Positions 23,925-32,999 of a DNA stretch of 64,000 nucleotides are shown piece after piece (position 1 is the first letter of the stretch; every line of letters begins with the position of its first letter). Where the stretch lies: positions 25,114,619 through 25,178,618 of the forward strand of contig JASFXZ010000001.1 of NCBI GenBank assembly GCA_032209605.1. Direction: 5' to 3'. Position numbers and translations under genes: made by a program. The notes beneath the pieces were generated by a model. That model saw only the letters and a list, made by a program, of their open reading frames with translations, was not told the DNA's origin and ran no database searches. Source of the DNA: Mactromeris polynyma (lineage: Eukaryota > Mollusca > Bivalvia > Venerida > Mactridae).

Positions 23925-24545
23925 CAGCAACTAATGCAAAAAAAATGTCATCTTTTTGATATCTAGGATATTGTATCTATTATAATCATCCAAAAGATTT
24001 TATAACATCTGTCAAAAGTCTATGGGGTAAAACTTATTTCTTAAAATTGACAATTACATTCTTTAAAGCAAATAATTTAGTGTGGGGACGGACATTACAA
24101 AATAGGGACAGACAATAATTTACACTATTAGGATTATTTCCAAAATCTTCAATAAATCCTGCAACACATACTTCTCCAGAAATTATACGTATAAGATAAC
24201 ATGATAAATAAGAAACAGAGTCAGAAACAAGGCCAGTATATTGGGTTGGACAACTTATATAATGTTATGCAATAAACAATAGTGTCCCCTGCGTGCACTA
24301 TCTAGATATCAATCTTATTCAGACCCCTAATCAGCTCTTCACCATGTCTGGCCCAGTGGGAGTCCAATATGCATCCAATCAGTTTTTGCTGTCACCATCA
24401 GTCGCATACATACAAATTAAGTTGAGAAGTGTCAAGAAGATAAGTTTCAAACAATAAAATACGTCTGTACATGTAAATTACTGGATGTCATTAAACATGT
24501 TGTAAGATGTGTGAAAACAAATCAAGCAGAAATGAGTGGTATCAC

Positions 24546-24583
24546 CACGGACCTATATGTATATATGGTATATAGGTCCGTGG
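24546..24583. mobile_element. Micro-palindrome 4 (38 nt) with 6-bp or longer duplication
   Basis: Arms CACGGACCTATAT and ATATAGGTCCGTGG form a hairpin. TATCAC flanks it at 24540-24545 and 24584-24589 (the identity extends to TGGTATCAC if the last arm bases are counted). The layout CAnnGACCTA...TAGGTCnnTG is the same as in the three CAAAGACC copies, with two arm bases changed. Confidence 0.55.
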
Positions 24584-25099
24584 TATCACATGAGTTGTAC
24601 AGGAATTTAGTATTATTTAAAATTAAGTCTTGGCTTTGTAGACATTGTCATTGGTAGAGAAAATAAATATGCACAGCCGAACAATGATAATATGCTTTAT
24701 GTATTACGTAAAAATCTAGGATAGCTCTAGCCAAGAATCCGTTAGACTCCATTCAAACCAATACATTTCGCTAAGACTTATTCCCATACAATTTAATTGT
24801 TTATCAAATCTGACTACCAACTCTTTAAACCTAGCACCAGCCAAGACAATGTTGATTGACAAACTGTTAAACATGTGATATATGTGTATTTATTTATCTA
24901 CCGCTATGTCTTAATATGTGTGTGTATGAATGACACTCAAATAAATGCTAAGTATGTTTTAAGGCTTAATTAAGATAAGGTAAATAAAAGCACAATTAAA
25001 CATATCACGTTGTTGTCTTTGTTAAATATGCGTACATGTTAACATATACTATTGATGCATTTCACACATAACACATTATTTATGCACATACAGAAAAGT

Positions 25100-25740
25100 C
25101 AGTCATTTAAAAAAATATTTTCGGAAAACTCGCACACTTCAATATTTTACATTGTTAGAAAGCTGGGTGCATTATCTTTCATTTGGTACCAACTTTTACA
25201 CATAAATTGATTAATACGAATTCTAATACCCACCGCCGTGTTTTTCGAACTTAAACGAATTGAAAATAATTTGTCGTAAAATGTGCTTATTTTCAAAGTC
25301 ACATTCTGATGCAGAAAATTCACCGATTTTCAATTTTTTATTTTATTTTTGGAAGCCTTTGATCTGGTATCGATTTGATGCATATATGTAAAAATGAGAA
25401 TTGAAATACCTACAGCCGTGTTTTTCGAACCAAAACAGTTTGAAATTTATTTCACGGAAAAATGCCCATTTTCAGAGTCTAATTTTAAAACCAAAACAAC
25501 CTCTGATTGTCATTATTTTTATGTCGTGGGAAAGCTGGGAGCATTACCTTTCAGTTGATGCCAAATTTATTATTGTATGTCAAACATTAAAGAAATTAAT
25601 GGCTACCGCCGTGTCATTCATTCCATATTAGTTGTATAGTACGGCGCCGCCGCCTTTTACCCTTTTGCCCACCAGTTAACTGCGCATGTGCGGAATCGGG
25701 TTGTTTTGTTTACAAACACGTTATCCCCTATATAATCCAA
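25100..25740. repeat. Diverged tandem units of about 200 bp and inverted terminus
   Basis: Three diverged units each hold GAAAGCTGG(G)(T/A)GCATTA or an equivalent, then a 'CCGCCGTGTTTTTCGAAC' or 'GCCGTGTCATTC' block (near 25232, 25415 and 25606). At 25718-25731 the sequence CACGTTATCCCCTA is inverted relative to TAGGGGATAACGCC at 22577. The whole 22.57-25.73 kb interval may therefore be one composite element. Confidence 0.5.
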
Positions 25741-26009
25741 TGTGTTTAAATTTTTGCTGAGACTAAATTTGCTACGCGTTTTTGATGAGATGCGTTTAGA
25801 CTCTATGCTTGACAATGAAGGTAAAATATGAAAGATAAAAAACAAATATTGAAAAATGAAGGTAAACGTGATGGAACTAGCATAGTTGTCCAATTGTTTG
25901 GACTAGACACAAGGAAACATCATGAACATCGACCACTAAGGCCAGGTCAAATGTACCTGTATAAACTTCATTAGCAATACATCATCGTGGTAACACAATA
26001 AATACTAAC

Positions 26010-26061
26010 TGATCAGAGTAACGATAACAACAACGGCGAACAGAAACTTCGGTGATTTCAT
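26010..26061 (-). CDS. Candidate signal-peptide first exon
   Basis: On the minus strand ATG at 26061 opens MKSPKFLFAVVVIVTLIS, a short basic start followed by a hydrophobic run typical of a secretory signal. It ends in a possible donor (CTGATCA/GTTAGT). Without the splice a TAG follows at once. No following exon was recognised, so this could be chance; no product is proposed. Confidence 0.25.
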
Positions 26062-26399
26062 CTTCTTACGGAAAAATCCTTTTTGATACATCCCTTTACA
26101 TCAGACACATTTTCTGAACAAATTTAGGTTTTACGTTGTAAAGATTTTACGCTTACACCGGTTTTGCATATGGCTAAATGCAAACAGCTACAGTATGAAC
26201 GGGAGAATTCCGGAGCGCAAATTTTGAAACGTCACGATAAATTGGGTATTCCGAATGGGCGTGGAACCTGGGACTAATGCGTGGGTTTCAATTTTAACTC
26301 GTATATATTGGCCCCAGGTTTAATTTTGGCTTTTATTATATATTTCTATATTATTGTAAGGGATTTATTTGCGCAATGGTTATTGTGTTTTCAGTTAAT

Positions 26400-26712
26400 G
26401 CACAAACTGCGTCTGGTGAAATAGAACTGGTTAAGTCATGTTATCTTCAACATAATTTCCATAAAGCAGTAAACACCCTTTCACCAATTGAAATACCGGA
26501 CTATGTTACTACATTACCATGGTACTAGGAGACATAACAAAGCCTATATTGAACTCCGGGCCAATTACGAACAATACAAGAACAGCTTCCTGCCTCGGAC
26601 CATACGAGACTGGAACTCCCTTCCTCCAGACCTGGTGCAGATCACTTCTGTAGACGGCTTAGCTCCGCTCTGCAGACAAACACAACCTGAGCAGCACAGA
26701 AGATTTTAAAAA
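26400..26712 (+). pseudogene. LINE reverse-transcriptase 3' end fragment
   Basis: The frame reads FHKAVNTLSPIEIPDYVTTL, is interrupted at TGGTACTAG, then continues in another frame GTRRHNKAYIELRANYEQYK and NSFLPRTIRDWNSLPPDL. YKNSF(L/F)PRTI.(D/E)WNSLP is the usual C-terminal signature of non-LTR retrotransposon ORF2 in invertebrates. A stop at 26709 is followed by an A-rich 3' segment. This is a 5'-truncated dead copy. Confidence 0.85.
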
Positions 26713-27081
26713 AAGTTAAAATTTTAATTGTATATATGCCACTTTGTATGACTTTTACCACTTTGATGGCGTCACTCAGTGCCTGCGATGCATTTATGCC
26801 CTAGGCAGTAACGAAGTAGAAGTGTAATTTTAACGTGTTACTAACGGTTGTTTCAACAAGTTAGCACAATTTCGAGAGAAATAAAACTCGGCTACCAATT
26901 GTTAAATTTTAATGACAATACATGTATACTAGGCTCATAGACATTTCGCCAAATGATTTACGAGGCAAACTCTTTATTCAGGTACGTTTGTTTTCTTTGT
27001 GGTAATTGTGCTTTTTGTTACTTAAACTAGATATATATTATATACGTAAGCGTCAAATCAAGGCGAATTCCCGACGGTTTA

Positions 27082-27235
27082 ATAAAAGAGAGAGAATACG
27101 TAACTACCGGGAAAGCCACATACATAAGACAGTGCCTCCCCACGCAGATCTCCGGAAAAAAACAACAATCCACAAAACATAAGGCACTAAAGGAGGTCAA
27201 ACGGTACAAATCACACCTTCAAACCGGACAAGAAT
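27082..27235 (+). repeat. Dispersed repeat family, fragment A
   Basis: AAAGAGAGAGAATACGTAAC, CATAAGACAGTGCCTCCCC and AAAGGAGGTCAAACGGTAC blocks are shared with 55462-55680 (same strand) and, reversed, with 28195-28640. Open frames exist in some copies, but none is conserved between copies. Confidence 0.75.
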
Positions 27236-27386
27236 AAAGTTTGCGTCTTGCTCAAGACCTTTCGATGGAAAAAATTGATCCGAAGCACTGTGTTATTCAG
27301 AAGAAATGATTTTCGAATGCATATTCGATTAAACAACTGGAATCATAAGTTTAAAATATACATTTGATATACAGTAAATAAACTCA

Positions 27387-27660
27387 ATTTATATATTTTT
27401 GTAAAATGGATTTTTTCACACCTAATTAGTGTTTGGCTAGAGCATCTGTCTGTCATGATTGGATCTTAATTGCTATAACAACAGATTGGTGGTAGTCAAT
27501 TTATATATTTTTGTAAAATGGATTTTTTTCACTTGGCTAGAGCATCTGTCTGTCATGATTGGATCTTAATTGCTATAACATAACATAACATAACATAACA
27601 TATAGTTTATTGGCATAAAATATTACATAAATATAGCCATAACAACAGATTGGTGGCATA
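27387..27660. repeat. 110-bp tandem duplication with a nested LINE-tail insertion
   Basis: A segment (CAATTTATATATTTTTGTAA to ACAGATTGGTGGTAGT) is duplicated head to tail. The second copy is interrupted at about 27581-27643 by (AACAT)n followed by ATAGTTTATTGGCATAAAAT and ACATAAATATAGCC. The first copy gives the uninterrupted sequence. Read on the minus strand the insert ends in a (ATGTT)n microsatellite, like the tail of a heavily 5'-truncated LINE. Confidence 0.7.
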
Positions 27661-28194
27661 GGTTATAATTGATTGCATTTTCTCCGGTTCTTTGAATAGT
27701 TCATGACCCTTGTGGTATTTGAACATGTACTAGTGTCATTCAGGGGTTCTCATCCAACCAATCAATTATTGTAAATTATCTGAGTAATTGACAATTGCAA
27801 TTATTTTTAATCTTGAAGAGAAAATGTTTACATTTGCTTGTATTGTAAAACAACAATGTCTACAGAACCAACAAAACGCAAACATACTGAACTGTTATTA
27901 TATGATTAAGTTCAAGTCATCAAGGTGGTTAAATACAGATTACCTAAATGATCAATTTTATATTGCAATGTTGATATTGAAAGGAATACATAATCGAGAC
28001 GAATAAATGCAAACGACTGAAATAAAACCTACATCGTGTTGAATGTATTGCTTGTCCATTCTGGCCATCGTTGAAAATCAAGAAAACGTATAATATTATC
28101 ATAAATTTTCATTTTGTATATCTTCTAGTCTCCCTTCAAATATTTGGCGGTCATCTTGTCGGCCATCTTGGAATCCTCAAAACGTACCATGATG

Positions 28195-28640
28195 TCACGT
28201 GTCTAATGTTTTTGCTGACAGTTCCAAGGCTGTAATTCGCTGTATGGCTGTTGTTTCTGTTTGTGTTTTGAATGTGTTTTGTATTTCCCTTTCCCATGTG
28301 CAATTCTGTCGCTTTATATAGCGTTCATGTTGTTTCCTACCCAGTTCCGGCATGTTGAGGCCAGCTGTCTTGACTTGTCCTGTGATCTTTTCCATCCATT
28401 AATCCCCCCCCCCCTTACTTCACTGTCCACTTTGATTCTCCTAGTTATTCCTTGTGGTCTGCCGGGCCATTCCTTGTGCCTCTGTTTCTTAACATATGTA
28501 CCCTTTGACCTCCTTAAGTGCCTTATGTTTTGTGGATTGTTGTTTTCCCGGAGGTCTGCGTGGGGAGGCACTGTCTTGTGTATGTGGCGTTCCCTGTAGC
28601 TACGCATTCTCTCTCTTTGTGACTCATTTTTTTAAATGTC
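28195..28640 (-). repeat. Dispersed repeat family, fragment B
   Basis: Reverse-orientation copy with GACCTCCTTAAGTGCCTTAT, GCGTGGGGAGGCACTGTC and CATTCTCTCTCTTTGTGACT. It is longer than fragment A and contains a C-run (28405). The 97-residue minus and 112-residue plus ORFs over it are not conserved in the other two copies. Confidence 0.75.
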
Positions 28641-28933
28641 CAACATTTAGCATCACGTTGAGAGTTCTTACTGTTTTGTTATCTCTCTCTTTATATGCTC
28701 ATTTTAAGATTATAATATTATTTTTCTCTGAATGTGCGTGTTTCATCTGACAATGGAAATAATATTTTAATAGATTGAATGTGTCATAGTTTGCATACAT
28801 ATGATTATTTCTTTGTATCAATTGTAGATATGTTATGCTCTCCAGTTATTTGAGGTAATAAAAGTATATATAAATATTATCCGTGGTCCTTTTTTGCAAA
28901 CGGGACGTCCTTAGGGACTGGGGTAGTCTGGCC

Positions 28934-30044
28934 CACAGGTGGCCGGTGCGTAGCCATGACATTTAAAACCCGCATTGAAAAAAAATATTTTTCACTCTGT
29001 TCTTATAGTAAGATAAAGGTGTCCAACTTCATACGTATTTACAATGAAAATATATACACACATTTGCTTTGACATACTTTTCAAAGCCATTTCTCAACCG
29101 ATTTTTATCACTGATGTCTTAAAATACACACAAGGGATTTATGTCGACAGTGTATATACTCAAAAAAATATTCACGAACAGAAGAGACTGTTTTTTTTAA
29201 CGTCAAACGTCAAGAATGGCTAGGTCGGACAACTTCCTACCGTTAGACCGAGTCGGTATTTTCAGAACAAAACTACTATAAAGCGCTTTTCACCTGACGA
29301 ACGACTTTAGATTTCAATAAGAAACATTAAAAAAAGTATATTGCAATATCAAACAACTTTCAAATCGACATACAGACGCGGAGATCGCTATTTTTCACTC
29401 ATAGTTTTCCTTTTACGCGAATGCTGCCTTTTTGACACATGGTACCCGGCTCTGCGTAAGAACACATTTTGTAAGCCGAAAACCAAAAAACTTGGTTTTC
29501 GGCTTACGAAATGTGTTCTTACGCAGAGCCGGGTACCACCTTTCAAAATGGCTGCGTTCGCGTAAAACGAAAGTTGAGAGCGAAAAAATAGCGATCTCCG
29601 CGTCTGTATGACGATTTGTAAGTTGTTTGATATTGAAATATACTTTTTTAAATGTTTCTTATTGAAATCTAAAGTCGTTCGTCAGGTGAATAGCGATTTA
29701 TAGTAGTTTTGTTCTGAAAATACCGACTCGGTCTAACGGTAGGAAGTTGTCCGACCTAGCCATTCTTGATGTTTGGCGTTAAAAACAACAGTCTATTCTG
29801 TTTGTGAATATTTTTTGAGTATATACACTGTCGACATAAATCCCTTGTGTGTATTTTAAGACATCAGTGATAAAAATCGGTTGAGAAATGGCTTTGAAAA
29901 GTACGTCAAAGCAAATGTGTGTATATATTTTCATTGTAAATGCGTATGAAGTTGGACACCTTTATGTTACTATAAGAACAGAGTGAAAAATATTTTTTTT
30001 CAATGCGGGTTTAAAATGTCATGGCTACGCACCGGCCACCTGTG
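28934..30044. mobile_element. 1.1-kb foldback element, hAT-like, with 8-bp target duplication
   Basis: The whole element is a palindrome. CACAGGTGGCCGGTGCGTAG at the left is mirrored at 30044, and paired positions keep a constant sum (58978) from the ends to the centre at 29489 (GCCGAAAACCAA...TTGGTTTTCGGC). GTCTGGCC flanks it at 28926-28933 and 30045-30052. An 8-bp duplication and CA...GGCGTAGCC-like termini suggest the hAT group, with P-type as an alternative. No transposase is encoded. Arms differ by scattered substitutions, for example near 29400-29440. Confidence 0.88.
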
Positions 30045-30082
30045 GTCTGGCCATAATAAAAATATTTATTTTTATTCTCTAG

Positions 30083-30259
30083 TGTTTCACATGTGAACCA
30101 GTCAAAGTTAAAGCTACTAAATATCAGCATTTGCAACAGCTAAAGTCAGTGCTGGCAAAAGATTATCACAGTTTCTATGACAATTTACTACATGTAGAAA
30201 ATTGGGCAGTATTCAAAATGTATCTGTATCATAGTGCCGGTACAAGTTTCCTCGGTTAA
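30083..30259 (+). CDS. Terminal exon of an unrecognised gene
   Basis: After a T-rich tract and TCTCTAG acceptor, a 58-residue open frame reads CFTCEPVKVKATKYQHLQQL, KSVLAKDYHSFYDNLLHVEN, WAVFKMYLYHSAGTSFLG and ends in TAA. AATAAA follows at 30264-30269. Residue composition is protein-like and the frame has no internal Met start at its beginning, so it would be a 3' exon. I do not recognise the family (CxxC at the start, helical centre). The foldback element sits about 30 bp upstream of the acceptor. Upstream exons were not found, so a pseudogene or transposon-borne fragment is possible. Confidence 0.45.
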   Translation, partial: CFTCEPVKVKATKYQHLQQLKSVLAKDYHSFYDNLLHVENWAVFKMYLYHSAGTSFLG

Positions 30260-30607
30260 GGCTAATAAAGTTCCTATTAAGATATAGTCAAAGTATTACT
30301 GCAATCAAAATCTGTACTTTTTTTGTTTCATGTAAGAAATATACTATAGATATGTTTCTTCACTTAAAGTACTATTTTGTGTTAGAACTTTTTCAGTGAA
30401 TCAGAGGTTATGACACTTACTATTTTATATCGTGTTGACTGTTTCGTTCCGTAGTTCAGGAATGGTATTTGCGTATTTTTTCTTTTTCTGTGTATATTGG
30501 TTATAGTATGGAAATACATACAAACCACTTCACATTGTTTTGTGAAAAAAAGGAACACCAAATTATATGTTCTAAGTTTTCTGGTACAACAAATTTAAAT
30601 CGTTTGA

Positions 30608-30760
30608 TTGTCGATGGGTGTTAGTGATTCAGGTCAGTCAGTCAGGGAGTCAGTTCAGTCAATGAGTGAGTCAGGCCACTCAGTCAGTAAATCAGGTCAG
30701 TTAGGTGAGTCACGTCAGCCAATGATTCAGTCAGTGAGAGTCATGTCAGTCAGTCAACAT
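30608..30760. repeat. Degenerate (TCAG)n simple repeat
   Basis: GTCAGTCAGTCAGGGAGTCA and similar tetranucleotide runs, with a second short patch at 30923-30945. The 75-residue ORF through it is simple-sequence. Confidence 0.8.
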
Positions 30761-31109
30761 GACGTTGCATCTTTTATTATTTACATTGAAAGAAGTATTC
30801 TAAAAATGTTTTGTTTGATTACATTTGTATTTTAACAGCAGTTACTGTTTGTTATAAAGTTTTCATCAGTGTTTTGAATCTGATATACTTTGTGATTTAA
30901 TACTGTAGAAATGAAGCTTCTTTAGTCAGTCAGTCAGACAGTCAACATAATATTATGTTAATGAATTGGTATCATAAATCAAGGTATTAAAATCATTCTT
31001 TTCATTACATTTTTGTAAACGATTTTTGAAAATGATTTTAAAAGAGTTTGTTATTAAGCACTTTCAAACATTTTACTAGATGTTTTATCATAGGCGCCAT
31101 TTCATGAAT

Positions 31110-31515
31110 GTAGGACATTTGCCCCCCGGACATTTGCCCCCAGTGTAAAAATGGCAAGATGGACATTTGCCCCCAGACTAAATGTAACCTAGGACATCTG
31201 CCCCCAAAGAAAGTTGAAGCTAGGACAATTGCCCCCCCCCCCCCCCCAGTGTAAAAACACAGGTGGGACATTTACCCCCCAGTCTAAAAAGGTAGTCCGT
31301 AGTGCAGGTACATGTATATAATTGGATAAACGCTGTTTAATACTCGACAGTTTGCAGTGATAATCAGTTTACACTTAATTGGTATTTATACACCAATTAA
31401 GGTTCTATAATTCTATGCAGATGTAATTAACACCACCATTATTAGAAAAAAACATGAGCAAAGAATTAACAAATGTCCTACCTGTATTTTTACACTGGGG
31501 GCAATTGTCCTAGCT
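31110..31515. repeat. GGACATTTGCCCCC repeat block and inverted copy
   Basis: Between 31110 and 31290 about five imperfect units of GGACATTTGCCCCCAG plus TCTAAAA/TGTAAAA occur, with a run of C at 31231-31247. A unit at 31471-31515 is inverted relative to 31219-31273 (shared AGCTAGGACAATTGCCCCC), making about 50-bp inverted arms around about 200 bp. Confidence 0.75.
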
Positions 31516-31529
31516 ACATTTTGACCAAT

Positions 31530-32600
31530 AACTACTCGAGCGTCTCATTTACTACACTGTGCGGTGCCTCTGTAGCCGCTTTACAACCATATCGATTTTT
31601 CAACAACCGCTGACAAAATAGTGCGAACTCTTTCCAATTTATTAAACTACACAGCATTGAAAAAACGATAAAACAACAATTTGAAAAGAAATGATGAGAC
31701 AATTTAATTATTGTTTCACATTAAATTATAAATTAAAAAAATATTTTTTCGAAATTATGCAACAAATTATGGCGTAGCAATATTCATTGCACATCGATTT
31801 TGGTCAAAGCGCGACGCCATGTTGGAAATGAAATTGACAACACGTAAAGATGGAAATAACTTGTTAACAAAGAACTTTGAAATTTGGAGAACGCTTTTAA
31901 ACAGTCTGTAGTAACTGACGAGTTTTGCACAAATAAACGTCACTGTCACTGTCAGAGATGACACGAACTGTCTTGAATGGTCTGGCGAGAGGGGTTTCTT
32001 CGCGTGGCTACGCTTCATCAGATAAAGAATACCTCAGGTTTTGTACATTCGAATTGTTGACCATTTGGGAGAGTCCCATTGATCTAGATTCCGTGGGGTT
32101 GAAATTGACGTTTCCGTGAAAATAGCTGTGCCATGTTAACTAGAGCTGTATTGTTAAATGTCGCAGACGAAAAATAAAGTAGCTTTAGTTTTCGACGTTA
32201 CAGGCGCTTAAATCAAAATACCCGCATGGCAAGACATCGCTATGTAAATAAATATATATAAAGAACATTCATTTGTTCGAAATTATGTGAAATACAAGCG
32301 GAAAACAACCGCATCTTACTTCGAAATGTCGACAAATATACCGGATGATGACGTCATGGTTTTCTAGTACATGTACAAAAGAGAGGTCATTTTGTGGTTT
32401 ACTCTCATTTCAATACAAAGGGAGGCAATTCAATTTAGTTTTACACAGTGGTTTTCCCTTTTGGGGTTACAAGTGGGGTAAAAAGTAGTCCCTAAAATCG
32501 GAACAGTGAAAAATATAAAAATGTTATTTTTATTCCACTGATAAATCTCTATAAACCACTGGAAAGCATAAAATAAAAAGTACTGATGACATCTCTATCT
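31530..32600. other. No gene recognised
   Basis: Only short open frames occur. A possible ATG at 31822 (MLEMKLTTRKDGNNLL) opens 29 codons and was not judged a gene. Confidence 0.4.
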
Positions 32601-32616
32601 TGGTTGCATTTCATAC

Positions 32617-32727
32617 CTTGTAATCAGGAAAGCGGATGGTGGACCTAAGGATGATGGAAGCCCTGCAACCCTCTTTCTTGGTGCTGTGCACAAGCTTTCG
32701 GCTCTTCTCTTCATACCCATGTTCAGA
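32617..32727 (-). CDS. Exon with CaRF-like segment
   Basis: A 111-nt exon lies between ATATTTCAG and GTATGA and is phase 0 at both ends. It encodes SEHGYEEKSRKLVHSTKKEG and CRASIILRSTIRFPDYK. The pattern (S)TK-x2-C-x-A-x3-(hydrophobic)-R-x2-x-RFP-(D/E)-(Y/F)-K resembles the core of the calcium-responsive transcription factor (CaRF)-type domain, also found in mollusc transposon-like proteins. Only one exon is seen. It lies downstream of the DNCSGQNKN exons on the same strand, the opposite of the order I would expect if both were one protein, so it may belong to a neighbouring copy. Confidence 0.5.
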
Positions 32728-32999
32728 CTGAAATATAGCAAATTGCATTATTGAAACAAGTTTTAGAAGAGTTAATAATTGAAATTGTCAGTTTTGCAAA
32801 CAAATAACTGTAATAGATGTTGAAGTGCCCAGTTCTGAATTTCCAAAGGTCAAAAAGATTCATTTGGTGCAAAAGATTCGACAAGTATATATGACATGCT
32901 TTATGGCAAGAAGTTTGATTGCGGTGAGTTTTTATTTCCATGAAAAGAGTAAGTGACCTGGTTTACATCTTAATGTACAATGAGGCTTACGCTCCCACA

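Larger units (their letters stand above)
23429..24317. repeat. Direct repeat copy 2, carrying a micro-palindrome insertion
   Basis: The second copy of the 0.85-kb unit, collinear with copy 1 with scattered substitutions. It differs by a 39-nt insertion at 23892-23930 (palindrome plus 6-bp duplication). Both copies end CTATCTAGATATCAATCTTA. Confidence 0.85.

Noticed and set aside
26163..26280. Promoter for the signal-peptide exon
   Set aside because: No TATA box or initiator could be supported, and the exon itself is uncertain.
28261..28607. 112- and 97-residue ORFs on opposite strands
   Set aside because: They lie on a dispersed repeat whose other copies do not keep either frame.
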